64,000 bases of DNA, taken from assembly GCA_902540995.1 (NCBI GenBank), contig CACBOY010000005.1, forward strand, positions 21,831 through 85,830, written 5' to 3'. Numbering within the stretch: position 1 is the first letter of the stretch; each line of letters opens with the position of its first letter. A program made the position numbers and the translations under genes. Positions 9,331-21,268 of this stretch are shown here, in pieces. Source of the stretch: an uncultured SAR86 cluster bacterium (GTDB lineage Bacteria; Pseudomonadota; Gammaproteobacteria; Magnimaribacterales; AG-339-G14). The notes beneath the pieces are model-generated. The model worked only from the letters and a program-made list of their open reading frames with translations, made no database searches and was not told the origin of the DNA.

Positions 9331-10126
9331 AAGCACCACCATTGAAGACTTTAGAAATCATAAAAAGAAACAAACTAAATTTGCTTGTTTAACTGCATAT
9401 GATGCATCTTTATCTACATTAATGTCTAAAGCAGGGGTGGAGTTGATTTTAGTTGGAGACTCTTTGGGGATGGTTGTGCAAGGTCACGATTCTACAATAC
9501 CCGTTTCTATGGAAGATCTTTTGTATCATCTTAGATGCGTTAAAAGAGGAAATTTAGGAAGTCACATAATGGCAGACATGCCATTTATGAGTTATGCAAC
9601 AGAAAACCTTGCTTATGACAATGCAATGCGCTTAATGCAAGCTGGAGCAAATTCTGTGAAAGTTGAAGGAGGCGAATGGATTCTAAAAACAACTGAACTT
9701 TTGTCTCAAAGAGGTATTCCAGTATGTGCCCATTTAGGTCTCACTCCTCAGTCAATCAATAGGCTGGGAGGATATTATGTGCAGGGCAGAGATCTTGAAG
9801 ACAAAAATAGGATTTTGTCTGAGGCTAAGAAACTTGAAAATGCTGGAGCGGAAATTATTTTGTTGGAATGCGTACCTGCGAGTCTAGCAGAAGAGATATC
9901 GTCTAGTCTTAAAATTCCAACAATAGGAATTGGGGCAGGCTCAGCTACGGATGGTCAAATAATGGTTTGCTATGATGCAATTGGGGCTTACTCTTGGGAT
10001 GATCAGCCTCAACCTAAATTTGTAAAAAATTTCATGAATGAATCTAATTCAATTTTCGAAGCGTTTGAAAAATATGTTTTAGAAGTTAAAAGCTTGAAAT
10101 TCCCATCTACTGATCATTCTTTTTAA
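9323..10126 (+). CDS. panB: 3-methyl-2-oxobutanoate hydroxymethyltransferase
   Basis: LTAYDASLSTLMSKAGVELILVGDSLGMVVQGHDSTIPVSMEDLLYH; followed by panC. Confidence 0.96.
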   Translation: MIKSTTIEDFRNHKKKQTKFACLTAYDASLSTLMSKAGVELILVGDSLGMVVQGHDSTIPVSMEDLLYHLRCVKRGNLGSHIMADMPFMSYATENLAYDNAMRLMQAGANSVKVEGGEWILKTTELLSQRGIPVCAHLGLTPQSINRLGGYYVQGRDLEDKNRILSEAKKLENAGAEIILLECVPASLAEEISSSLKIPTIGIGAGSATDGQIMVCYDAIGAYSWDDQPQPKFVKNFMNESNSIFEAFEKYVLEVKSLKFPSTDHSF

Positions 10127-10135
10127 AAAATTTAA

Positions 10136-10945
10136 ATGGAAATAATAAAGTCTAGCAGTGCACTAAACTCTATTCATTTTCAAAATCCTTTTGCTTTTGT
10201 TCCTACAATGGGAAATCTTCATGAAGGCCACTTATCTCTGATCAAATTTGCAAAGGAAAATTATTCTGAAGTTATCGCCTCAATTTTTGTAAATCCTTTG
10301 CAGTTTGGAAAAAATGAGGATTTTGCTAGCTATCCAAAAACTCTTGATAAAGATATTCAACTCTTGGAGGATTTGGAATGCAATTATCTGTTTGTGCCGG
10401 AACCAGATTTTGCAGAAAATCTAGAAATCATTAATCCCAATTTCTCTGATGTTTTGTGTGGTTTATCTAGACCAACACATTTTCACGGAGTGCTAACCAT
10501 AATTGATAAGTTCCTGAGATTAATAAAACCCAATGCATGTTTATTTGGGCAAAAGGATTATCAACAACAATTAATTATTAGAGATTATGTGCATAGAAAA
10601 AAACTCAGAACAGATATTATTTCCCGTCCAATCGTAAGAGAAAATTCAGGATTAGCAATGTCATCAAGAAATAATTATCTGTCAAAGGACGACAGGGAGT
10701 ATTGCGGAAAGATTTATTCTTGTATTAAAAATACGGCAGAATCTTTTAAAACTTCTTCTGTAAAAATTGCGACAGAACAAGCAACTGATTTTTTACAAAA
10801 CGCTGGTTTTGAAATGGATTATTTAGAAATTCTTGATGCAGATAATCTCTCAGAAATAACTGAAAGAACAAATAAAATCTTGATAGCAGTTGCTGTAAAT
10901 TACAAAAAAGTTAGACTGATTGATAACATTCTTGTTTCTTTATAA
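10136..10945 (+). CDS. panC: Pantoate--beta-alanine ligase
   Basis: FVPTMGNLHEGHLSLI, FGQKDYQQ, MSSRNNYL. Confidence 0.96.
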   Translation: MEIIKSSSALNSIHFQNPFAFVPTMGNLHEGHLSLIKFAKENYSEVIASIFVNPLQFGKNEDFASYPKTLDKDIQLLEDLECNYLFVPEPDFAENLEIINPNFSDVLCGLSRPTHFHGVLTIIDKFLRLIKPNACLFGQKDYQQQLIIRDYVHRKKLRTDIISRPIVRENSGLAMSSRNNYLSKDDREYCGKIYSCIKNTAESFKTSSVKIATEQATDFLQNAGFEMDYLEILDADNLSEITERTNKILIAVAVNYKKVRLIDNILVSL

Positions 10946-11863
10946 CCATTCTTTTCTTAAAGCACTATCAGGATAGAAGCTTTTCTCACCTTCGGGTCGA
11001 TTTTTAAACCTTCTATGGATCCAAAAATATTCTGATTTATGATTTTCAGCAAAATTTTCTATAGCGTAGTTAACAATTTTAAGATCTTCTTCAATGCTTT
11101 CTCCCGTAAGCATTAATTGTTCTATATCAGCTGTATAGAAGTCACCTTCCTTTACAAGTGTTAATAAGAATACTTTGCAACTTGTTCTTTTTACTAATAG
11201 TGACGGAAAAATAACAGTCAAAGCTTTGTGATTGAAAAAATCTAAAAAGATAGATTTTTTATAACCATAATCTTGATCTGGTAAATATAAAACCGAATCT
11301 CCTTTGTTTAAAGCTTTAAGAAGCTTCCTTCCTTCGTTTGGCAGAAAAACTTCGTTAATAAATTTTTTTCTTCCCTCAGTCATAATCTTATCCCAAACTT
11401 TATTTTCTGCTGATCTCTGCATACCACTTACTTTCATAAATAGAGAAGGAGCTCTTACCACAAAATCAATATTTCCAGTATGTGGAACTAATATAAGATT
11501 TTTAGAATTTTTGATTGCTTCTATCTTTGTTTTCAATTCCTCTATATTTTTAATCCTTTTCAAATATTTCTTATCTGACCAAAAATAAGAGTTGCAGATC
11601 TCAAAAATACCTTGACCAAGTCTTGTAAAATTCTCTTTAGCAAGTTTGGTAATATCGTCTTGATTAAAATTTGGGAAACATTTGTATATGTTCCAAGTTA
11701 CAACCTTTCTTCTTTTAGAGAGTAATTTGTACAAAATCTTTCCAAGTATTTTTCCAAGGAACATTTGAACTTTGAAAGGAATAAGGCTCAGAAGCCAGAG
11801 GAACGTTTTTAAGAGAATTTCCATTTTTAAGAAGATTATACTTTCAACGATTTGCTTATTCAT
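10940..11863 (-). CDS. lpxL: Lipid A biosynthesis lauroyl/myristoyl-type acyltransferase (start may instead be the internal Met at 11824)
   Basis: HTGNIDF (H-x4-D), LYLPDQDYG, WIHRRFKNRP. Confidence 0.85.
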   Translation of the reverse strand: MNKQIVESIIFLKMEILLKTFLWLLSLIPFKVQMFLGKILGKILYKLLSKRRKVVTWNIYKCFPNFNQDDITKLAKENFTRLGQGIFEICNSYFWSDKKYLKRIKNIEELKTKIEAIKNSKNLILVPHTGNIDFVVRAPSLFMKVSGMQRSAENKVWDKIMTEGRKKFINEVFLPNEGRKLLKALNKGDSVLYLPDQDYGYKKSIFLDFFNHKALTVIFPSLLVKRTSCKVFLLTLVKEGDFYTADIEQLMLTGESIEEDLKIVNYAIENFAENHKSEYFWIHRRFKNRPEGEKSFYPDSALRKEWL

Positions 11864-11888
11864 AGCACAAATAAGAAAATCACCAATA

Positions 11889-13115
11889 ATGAGAGTTTAT
11901 AATTTTTTCTTGATCATACTCTTTCCTCTTATTTTTTTTAGGAGCTTATATAAATCCCTCAAGTTTGGCGAAAACCCAAAAAGGATAATGGAAAAATTTT
12001 CTATTTTTGGAGGGAAAAAAAGTTCTAAACCAATCATTCTGATTCATGCGGTTTCAGTAGGAGAAGTTCTCGCAAGTAGAAAATTTGTTGAGGAAATAAA
12101 AAAAAGATTTCCAGATCATCAAACGTTGATTACTTGTACTACACAAACCGGTTCCGAGACAATCAAAAGGCTCTATGGTGATTCGGTATTACATCAATAC
12201 ATGCCTTTTGATTTGAAATTCTGCATTAAAAGATTCCTTAAAAACTGGAAGCCAGAAATTACCTTCATTTTGGAGACGGAAATATGGCCTAACCTCATAA
12301 ATCTTTTGCATGTACAAAAAAGAAAAGTTTTTCTAGTCAATGGCAGAATGTCGGAAAAATCTTTCAATAGATACAAATTAGTTATGCCAATTCTTGATAA
12401 TGTTTTTTCTAAACTAGATTTTACTATTTGCCAAGGAACTAAAGACTTAACAAGATTTATTGAGCTTGGCGTAAATAAAGACAAAGTAATAAGAGACTAT
12501 TCTTTCAAGTTTGATTCTTTATCTATACCAAACGAAAGAGATAATTTTAAAAATAAAGAAAAAAAGTTAATAATTTGTGCAAGCACTCATGATCCCGAAG
12601 AAAAAATTTTGGTCAAAGCTTTTTCGATGTTAAACAACGAAAACGCTATTTTAGTTTTAGTTCCAAGACATCCTGAACGAGCATCTAAAATCGTCAAAGA
12701 TATAAAAAAATCAGGCATAAATCCCTCGCTGTTTTCAAAAAATAATTTAAAAATAGATTTGTCTAATACAATAAATTTAATTGATGAAATTGGATATCTT
12801 GAAGCCTTATTTTCTCAAGCTAGCATTGCATTTATTGGTGGAAGCTTGATTCCTCGTGGAGGTCAAAACTTTTTAGAGGCATTAAAGTTTTCACTCCCAA
12901 TCTCTTCTGGTGAAAGTTTTTATAATTTTCAAGAAATTGCAGAAGACCTTATCGAAATGGATATTCTTAAAGTAGGTAATTCAGCAGAGAAGCTAAAGTT
13001 GATCTGGGAAGAACAATTAAATTCAGTTCCAAATCAAATTTATGAAAAAACGGACAATTATCTCAAACAAAGAATGGGATCATCTCAAAGGGCTTTTAAA
13101 CATCTCTCTTTATAA
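11889..13115 (+). CDS. waaA: Kdo transferase; internal Met at 11889 chosen over ORF start 11772 to avoid overlap with the divergent acyltransferase
   Basis: ILIHAVSVGEVLASRKFVEEI, FILETEIWPNLI, FIGGSLIPRGGQNFLEAL. Confidence 0.93.
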   Translation: MRVYNFFLIILFPLIFFRSLYKSLKFGENPKRIMEKFSIFGGKKSSKPIILIHAVSVGEVLASRKFVEEIKKRFPDHQTLITCTTQTGSETIKRLYGDSVLHQYMPFDLKFCIKRFLKNWKPEITFILETEIWPNLINLLHVQKRKVFLVNGRMSEKSFNRYKLVMPILDNVFSKLDFTICQGTKDLTRFIELGVNKDKVIRDYSFKFDSLSIPNERDNFKNKEKKLIICASTHDPEEKILVKAFSMLNNENAILVLVPRHPERASKIVKDIKKSGINPSLFSKNNLKIDLSNTINLIDEIGYLEALFSQASIAFIGGSLIPRGGQNFLEALKFSLPISSGESFYNFQEIAEDLIEMDILKVGNSAEKLKLIWEEQLNSVPNQIYEKTDNYLKQRMGSSQRAFKHLSL

Positions 13116-13136
13116 CTGATATTTAGGTTTAAATAT

Positions 13137-13169
13137 TAATTACCAAATTAAAAGTAATTATTTTTTTTT
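13137..13169 (+). terminator. Putative rho-independent terminator after waaA
   Basis: TAATTAC-(10 nt)-GTAATTA followed by a run of nine T; stem is AT-rich. Confidence 0.45.
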
Positions 13170-13186
13170 ATAAGAAGGGTGTATGA

Positions 13187-15162
<1,976 letters not shown>

Positions 15163-15211
15163 CTTTATCTCCCTTTAAGTGCTAATTATCCTAAAATAAA
15201 ACCAAAAAAAC

Positions 15212-16120
15212 ATGAAGAAAGCAATTTCTATTTTAGGACCCACGCATTGTGGAAAAACCGAACTTGCAATAGAAATTAATAAACACTTTCCAACAAAAAT
15301 AATAAGCGTAGATTCTGTTCAGATATATAAAGGGGCAAATATTGGAAGTAGTAAACCTAATCAAAAGATTTTAGATAGCATTCATCATGGCTTAATAGAT
15401 TATTTAGACCCAGAGGATGACTTCTCGGTAAAAGATTTTCTCAATGAAATTTCAAATGAGTTTTGCGATTGCAAAGAAGATCTTTTATTTGTCGGAGGTA
15501 CTATGATGTACTTTTATTCTCTATTCAATGGCATATCAAAATTGCCAGAAAAAAATATTCAATTCAGAGAAAAACTTGAAGAAGAAGCCAAAAATAAAGG
15601 ATGGAAATATATGCACGAAAGACTTCGAGTAATAGATCCTGATGCAGCAAGGTCAATAAAAGATAGCGACTCACAAAGAATACTTAGAGCATTGGAAGTT
15701 AATCATTTATCCAAAAATACTTTTAGCAAGCTTAAAACAATGAAAGAAAAAAGTGTGATTGAGGATTATCAAAAATTCACTTTTGCGATTATTCCAAAAA
15801 ACAAAAATACTTTTAAAAATCAACTAAAAGAAAGATTCAGAAAAATGCTTGAATTAGGCCTCATCGAAGAAACGAAAACTATATTGGAACGCACTAGTGG
15901 AAAAAGGATAAAAGTCCTTGAGACGGTTGGTTATAAACAAGTGGTAGATTTCTTGAAAGATAAGATTTCTTTTGAAGAAATGATCGATTTAGCGACCAAC
16001 GCTACCTATCAGCTTGCAAAAAGACAAATTACTTGGCTCAAAAAATTCGATCTTGATGAGACATTTTTTTCAGATGATGATGATAAGGTTATGAAGATTC
16101 TATCTATCATCAAAAATTGA
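15212..16120 (+). CDS. miaA: tRNA dimethylallyltransferase
   Basis: ILGPTHCGKTELAIEI, SVDSVQIYKGANIGSSKP, VGGTMMYF. Confidence 0.95.
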   Translation: MKKAISILGPTHCGKTELAIEINKHFPTKIISVDSVQIYKGANIGSSKPNQKILDSIHHGLIDYLDPEDDFSVKDFLNEISNEFCDCKEDLLFVGGTMMYFYSLFNGISKLPEKNIQFREKLEEEAKNKGWKYMHERLRVIDPDAARSIKDSDSQRILRALEVNHLSKNTFSKLKTMKEKSVIEDYQKFTFAIIPKNKNTFKNQLKERFRKMLELGLIEETKTILERTSGKRIKVLETVGYKQVVDFLKDKISFEEMIDLATNATYQLAKRQITWLKKFDLDETFFSDDDDKVMKILSIIKN

Positions 16121-16156
16121 ATTCCATTATTGCAATTAACAACTTAGAATGGCCAC

Positions 16157-17299
16157 ATGTCATGGAATGATCAAGGAAATAATAATGGCTCTAGAGATCC
16201 GTGGGGTAGAAACAATAATCCTCCCCCTGATATTGATGAACTAATCAAAAAATTCAGAGCTCAAATTAATTCAATTTTTGGAGGCGGTTCTGGCAGTGGA
16301 GGCGGAGGTATTAAAAAAATTCTACCTTCTATTTTAATTGCTGTAGTACTCTTATATTCAGCCTTTGGAATCTATACAGTTGATGCTCAAGAAGAGGCTG
16401 TCATTTTGAGATTCGGAAAATATTCAACTACCAAGGGACCTGGGATTCACTGGAATCCACCCTTTATCGATAATAGATTTATTGTAAACACCGAAAAACT
16501 ATTCACACACACAACGAATTCTTCAATGCTTACAAAAGATGAGAATATTGTTAACGTTGAGGTTGCAGTTCAATACAAAAGATCCAACCCGGTATTTTTT
16601 CTTCTTGAAGCATCGGCTCCTGAAGACAGTTTAGCTCAAGCTTCCGAAGCAGAACTAAGACATGTAGTGGGAAGCACTACTATGGATAGCACCTTGACTG
16701 TAGGTAGGGAGCAAATAGCCATGGATGTTAAGTCTAGATTACAAACCAGATTGGATACTTACAAAACCGGTATTGAAGTCGTAGCAGTATCAATTAGAGA
16801 ATCAAGACCTCCTGATGCAGTAAAAGAAGCATTTGATGATGTAGTAAAAGCAAGAGAAGACGAAGTTAGGCTTAGAAACGAGGCTGAGACATATGCAAAT
16901 GAGGTTGTACCTATAGCGAGAGGTGAAGCCAAAAGAGCCGTTGAAGATGCTGAAGGATACAAACAAAAAGTAATATCTGAAGCTGAAGGTGAAGCTTCAA
17001 GATTTGATCAACTACTAGTTGAATATTCAAAATCACCTGAAGTTACCAGACAAAGATTGTATTTAGATGCAGTTCAGTCTGTTATGAATAGCAGTACCAA
17101 GGTGATGATTGATGTCAAAGAGGGTAACAACATTCTCTATTTACCTCTAGACCAAATTGCAGCCGCTTCATTAGATCCTAACAGAAGATCTCGAGATGAA
17201 AACCCATCATCTACGACATCTACTACCCTTGGGTCAGACATCCAAGCGATCACAGACCGAGTCATAGAAGAATTAAGAAGAAGACAGGATAGAAGGTAA
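16157..17299 (+). CDS. hflK: FtsH modulator HflK
   Basis: Gly-rich N-terminus (GGGSGSGGGG), single TM, VDAQEEAVILRFGKY SPFH domain; followed by hflC. Confidence 0.95.
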   Translation: MSWNDQGNNNGSRDPWGRNNNPPPDIDELIKKFRAQINSIFGGGSGSGGGGIKKILPSILIAVVLLYSAFGIYTVDAQEEAVILRFGKYSTTKGPGIHWNPPFIDNRFIVNTEKLFTHTTNSSMLTKDENIVNVEVAVQYKRSNPVFFLLEASAPEDSLAQASEAELRHVVGSTTMDSTLTVGREQIAMDVKSRLQTRLDTYKTGIEVVAVSIRESRPPDAVKEAFDDVVKAREDEVRLRNEAETYANEVVPIARGEAKRAVEDAEGYKQKVISEAEGEASRFDQLLVEYSKSPEVTRQRLYLDAVQSVMNSSTKVMIDVKEGNNILYLPLDQIAAASLDPNRRSRDENPSSTTSTTLGSDIQAITDRVIEELRRRQDRR

Positions 17300-17300
17300 C

Positions 17301-18185
17301 ATGAAGTCATTTAATCTAAATATAGGAATTATTGCTTTAATTATTATTGTAATTCTTAGCAATGCTATTTATATAGTAAATGACAAACAAACTGCAATTT
17401 TGCTGAGATTTGGTGAAATTGTTGAACCTGAAATTAATCCGGGTCTGCACTTCAAAGTGCCTATCTATCATACAGTCAAAAAATTCGACTCAAGAGTTCT
17501 AACACTTGATGCACTCCCGCAACCTTATTTTACTGCTGAAAAAAAGAGACTTATTGTTGATGCTTTTGTTAAATGGCGCATCACAAATAATGAGCAGTTT
17601 TATATTACTTCATCTGGAGGGCAATTAAGTGCAATGAGAACCCTATTGACCCAAAGGGTGGATGAAGGTCTCAGGAACCAATTTGGTACTAGAACTGTCC
17701 AAGAAGTAGTTTCTGGCGAACGAGACGAATTAATGAATATTTTAACAACCGATCTAAATACCGTAGCAGGTGGTGAACTTGGAATTGAAGTTCTAGATGT
17801 AAGAGTTAAAAAAATTGAATTACCAACAGAGGTGAATGAATCAGTTTATAACAGAATGAGAACTGAAAGAGAGAGATTAGCTCAAGAACTTCGTGCACAA
17901 GGTACAGAAATTGCAGAAGGTATTCGAGCAAATGCAGATCGTGAAAGAACAATTATTCTCGCCGAGGCTTATAGAAAAGCAGAAGAACTTAGAGGAAATG
18001 GTGATGCCAAAGCTACCGGTATTTATGCTAATGCCTATAACAAGGATCCAGAATTTTATGAATTCACTAGAAGTTTAAAAGCTTATCAATCTACTTTTGA
18101 AAATAAATCTGATGTACTTCTTATCGATCCAGACAGTGATTTTTTCAAGTACTTAGATAGTTCTAAAGGAAAAAAATCTGAATAA
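17301..18185 (+). CDS. hflC: FtsH modulator HflC
   Basis: IVNDKQTAILLRFGEIVEPEINPGLHFKVP; follows hflK. Confidence 0.95.
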   Translation: MKSFNLNIGIIALIIIVILSNAIYIVNDKQTAILLRFGEIVEPEINPGLHFKVPIYHTVKKFDSRVLTLDALPQPYFTAEKKRLIVDAFVKWRITNNEQFYITSSGGQLSAMRTLLTQRVDEGLRNQFGTRTVQEVVSGERDELMNILTTDLNTVAGGELGIEVLDVRVKKIELPTEVNESVYNRMRTERERLAQELRAQGTEIAEGIRANADRERTIILAEAYRKAEELRGNGDAKATGIYANAYNKDPEFYEFTRSLKAYQSTFENKSDVLLIDPDSDFFKYLDSSKGKKSE

Positions 18186-18191
18186 TAAATA

Positions 18192-19145
18192 ATGTCTTCA
18201 TCCAACTTAGGTCTTCCAGATGGAACGGAAGATTTTGTAGGTATTAAAGCCGAAGAGCTTGAAAATCTTCGCTCACTTTTTCTAGATTTTTTTTACAAAA
18301 AAAATTGCGAACTTGTTGTTCCCTCTCTCATTGAATTTTCTGAGATTATAGGCGGAAACTTTAACGAATCTCTTAGGGATTACGCTTACAGCTTTTCTGA
18401 TGAAAATCTAAAAAATATTTCAATAAGACCTGATATCTCTCAGCAAATAGCAAGGATAGATCTTCAACAAGGAAGCAAAGATAAAAAGAAATATTGTTAC
18501 TTTGGTGAGACTCTTAGAAAAACCAAAGATTCATTAACAAAATCAAAAATTGCTTTCAAAACTGGCGTAGAAATCTTTGGAAAAATTTCAATAACAGATG
18601 AAATAGATCTAATAAAGCTTATGTTACTCAGCTTAAAAAAAGCTGGGAAATATAAAATGACTATTTCATTGGGCAGAACAGAACCTTTATCAGAAATCTT
18701 TAATGGTCTGGACTTGTCCTTAAATGAAAAGAGAAGATTAAAAAAAATCATTGCAACTAAGTCAAAAACAGATCTTGAAGAATTTTTCAATTCTAAAGGT
18801 TTGAGTACTAAAAGTTTAACGGAGATAAAAAATCTAATAGAGGTCACCGGTAAAATTGAATGCCTCAAGTACTTAAAAAAACATAAAAATAAAGTTTTTC
18901 AAACTTCTGCGAGGAAAATAGAAAAAATTATTAAAAATTTACCACCCTCAATTGATTACCATTTAGATTTTTCTGATTTTCCAGGGTTTGATTATCATTC
19001 CGGTTTAGTATTCTCAGTGCACGTTGTAGGATTTGGCTTTTCCATTGCAAAAGGTGGACAGTATAAAAGCATGCAAAATCATATTGTAAGAGAGGCAATT
19101 GGTTTCGATGTTAATGTTTCCTCTCTTACAAAGTTGAATAAATAA
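18192..19145 (+). CDS. hisZ: ATP phosphoribosyltransferase regulatory subunit (short form, 317 aa)
   Basis: LPDGTEDFVGIKAEELENLRSLFLDFFYKKNCELVVPSLIEF; SIRPDISQQIAR; hflC-hisZ-purA context. Confidence 0.85.
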   Translation: MSSSNLGLPDGTEDFVGIKAEELENLRSLFLDFFYKKNCELVVPSLIEFSEIIGGNFNESLRDYAYSFSDENLKNISIRPDISQQIARIDLQQGSKDKKKYCYFGETLRKTKDSLTKSKIAFKTGVEIFGKISITDEIDLIKLMLLSLKKAGKYKMTISLGRTEPLSEIFNGLDLSLNEKRRLKKIIATKSKTDLEEFFNSKGLSTKSLTEIKNLIEVTGKIECLKYLKKHKNKVFQTSARKIEKIIKNLPPSIDYHLDFSDFPGFDYHSGLVFSVHVVGFGFSIAKGGQYKSMQNHIVREAIGFDVNVSSLTKLNK

Positions 19146-19147
19146 AG

Positions 19148-20419
19148 ATGACTTTTTCGAACACAGCTATTTTAGGACTGCAATGGGGTGATGAAGGGAA
19201 AGGAAAAATTGTAAATTATTTAGCAAGTAATTTTGGCGCTGCTTGTAGATATCAAGGTGGCCATAATGCTGGCCACACACTAATTGTAGATGGAAAAAAA
19301 ATTGTTCTTCATTTACTGCCCTCATCAATTTGTCATAAAGATTCGTTATCCTTGATCGGAAAAGGAGTTGTTATTTCATATGAGGCCCTTTTTTCTGAAA
19401 TAGATGAAATAAGCAATTTTACTTCTGGCATAACAGATAGATTAAAGATAAGTCCTGCATGTGTTTTGATTCAGCCCTACCATCAATTAATAGATTTTTA
19501 TAAAGAAAAATCCAACAGTCAGAAAACCATTGGCACTACCTTAAGAGGCATTGGTCCAGCATATGAAGACAAAGTTGCCAGAAGAGCAATAAGAGTTGTT
19601 GATACCCTTAATGAAAATCATCTTAGGCCTTTATTGGAAGAAACCCTGGACTTTTATAATTTTACAATCGAGAAGTTTTTTGGCAAAGAAGCTTTGTCTT
19701 TGAGTGTTCTTATGGATGAAAACTTAGCTTATGGAGAAAAAATAAAACCTATGCTTGCTGATGTATCTATGCTGATAAAAAAAATCAACTCAGAAGAAGA
19801 ATCGGTTTTATTTGAAGGTGCTCAAGGAGCTTTATTAGATATTGATCAGGGCACTTATCCATTTGTTACGTCAAGCAATTGTTCTCCCTCTGGCATTGCA
19901 GCTGGAGCTGGGTGCGGGCCTTTGGATGTAGGTAATATTTTGGGCGTAGTAAAGGCTTATGTGACTCGTGTTGGAGAGGGACCAATGCCAACTGAAATTT
20001 ATGACGAGCTAGGAGAATATATTGCTGAAACTGGAGGAGAGGTCGGAGCAACTACTGGTAGGCCAAGAAGATGTGGTTGGTTTGATGCAGTTTTAATGAA
20101 AAGGATAATTCAAACAAACAGTATTTCAGGACTTTGTCTTACAAAAATTGATGTACTTGACGGCCTTGATGAGATAAAAATTTGTAAGGCATATGAAGGT
20201 AATGATGATTCTATCTTTGGAGAATGTATGAACTTAGAGAGCGTTAAACCTATCTATGAGACTTTATCTGGATGGGAATCTCCAACAAAAAATTTAACTA
20301 ATTATCAAGAGCTGCCAAAAGAGGCAAAAGATTTCATTTCTTATATTGAAGAAATTTGCGAGGTACCTGTAAAAATTATTTCCACTGGTCCTGACGATTA
20401 CAGCACCATAGAAAGGTAA
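19148..20419 (+). CDS. purA: Adenylosuccinate synthetase
   Basis: GLQWGDEGKGKIVNYLA, GGHNAGHTLIVDGKKIVLHLLPSSI, TTLRGIGPAYEDK. Confidence 0.97.
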   Translation: MTFSNTAILGLQWGDEGKGKIVNYLASNFGAACRYQGGHNAGHTLIVDGKKIVLHLLPSSICHKDSLSLIGKGVVISYEALFSEIDEISNFTSGITDRLKISPACVLIQPYHQLIDFYKEKSNSQKTIGTTLRGIGPAYEDKVARRAIRVVDTLNENHLRPLLEETLDFYNFTIEKFFGKEALSLSVLMDENLAYGEKIKPMLADVSMLIKKINSEEESVLFEGAQGALLDIDQGTYPFVTSSNCSPSGIAAGAGCGPLDVGNILGVVKAYVTRVGEGPMPTEIYDELGEYIAETGGEVGATTGRPRRCGWFDAVLMKRIIQTNSISGLCLTKIDVLDGLDEIKICKAYEGNDDSIFGECMNLESVKPIYETLSGWESPTKNLTNYQELPKEAKDFISYIEEICEVPVKIISTGPDDYSTIER

Positions 20420-20420
20420 T

Positions 20421-20819
20421 TCAATTATTCTTGATAGCTTGGTCTAAGACTGCGTTTATAAACTTGTGACTGGAATTCTGCCCAAACTTCTTCGCAAGTT
20501 TTATTGCTTCATTGATGATGATTGGCTTATCCAATTTAGATTGTGAAATTTCATACAAAGCTAAATATAAAATAGACAGTTCAATTTCTCCTATTCTTGA
20601 GGTGGGTATATTTGAAAATTTACTTATGGTTTCTAAAAAATTTTGTTCTAGACTTTTAATATCTTTAACGATTTCAGCAACCTTGTCGGTTTTTAAATTT
20701 TTTTGAGTTTGCTTGAGTTCTTTTAAAACTTTTGTGTTGGAATCTCCAGAAATGGTTTTTTGATATAGAGCCTGGATAACCAACTCCCTTGTTTTGGTGG
20801 GGGAAGGGCTAGTTCTCAC
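20421..20819 (-). CDS. nusB: Transcription antitermination factor NusB
   Basis: TRELVIQALYQKTISG, ELSILYLALYEI, INEAIKLAKKFGQNSSHKFINAVLD. Confidence 0.93.
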   Translation of the reverse strand: MRTSPSPTKTRELVIQALYQKTISGDSNTKVLKELKQTQKNLKTDKVAEIVKDIKSLEQNFLETISKFSNIPTSRIGEIELSILYLALYEISQSKLDKPIIINEAIKLAKKFGQNSSHKFINAVLDQAIKNN

Positions 20820-21268
20820 TTTATCTTTTTGAGCGTATCCAAAATACTTAGGGCAGACAAAGCAAACTCAGATCCTTTAGAAGCTGCTCTTTCCTCTGCT
20901 TCACTTTCATTATTGGTAGTTAAGACACCAAAAATAATAGGAGTATTTTTATCCAAAGATGTTTCCAAAACCTTATCGCTGATACTCTGAGAAATAATCT
21001 CAAAATGCGGCGTTTCTCCTTTGATAATACACCCAAGCAAAATTATTGCATCGTATTCAGTGCAAAGATTTTGCGCCATAAAAGGTAATTCGTATGCTCC
21101 AGGAACAACAAAAGTATTGTTCTCAATGTTATATTCATCAAGCATAGAGAGACAATCTTCTAGCATTGGCTTAATAATTTCTTCATTCCAATTTGTACTT
21201 ACTACCGCAATCTTAACGTCATGCAAATCAGATGAGGGTTTATTTATCTCAGTTTTAGAAGTTTTCAT
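20816..21268 (-). CDS. ribH: 6,7-dimethyl-8-ribityllumazine synthase
   Basis: VPGAYELPFMAQNL, ILLGCIIKGETPHFEII, PIIFGVLTTNNESEAEERA. Confidence 0.94.
   Translation of the reverse strand: MKTSKTEINKPSSDLHDVKIAVVSTNWNEEIIKPMLEDCLSMLDEYNIENNTFVVPGAYELPFMAQNLCTEYDAIILLGCIIKGETPHFEIISQSISDKVLETSLDKNTPIIFGVLTTNNESEAEERAASKGSEFALSALSILDTLKKIK

Noticed and set aside
11772-11888. N-terminal extension of waaA as given in the ORF track
   Set aside because: Would overlap the divergent acyltransferase gene; Met at 11889 gives the expected N-terminal hydrophobic anchor
18497-18868. 123-aa minus-strand ORF within hisZ
   Set aside because: Antisense to hisZ, no domain signature
19866-20051. 61-aa Gln/Leu-rich antisense ORF in purA
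   Set aside because: Antisense to purA; composition explained by the opposite-strand codons
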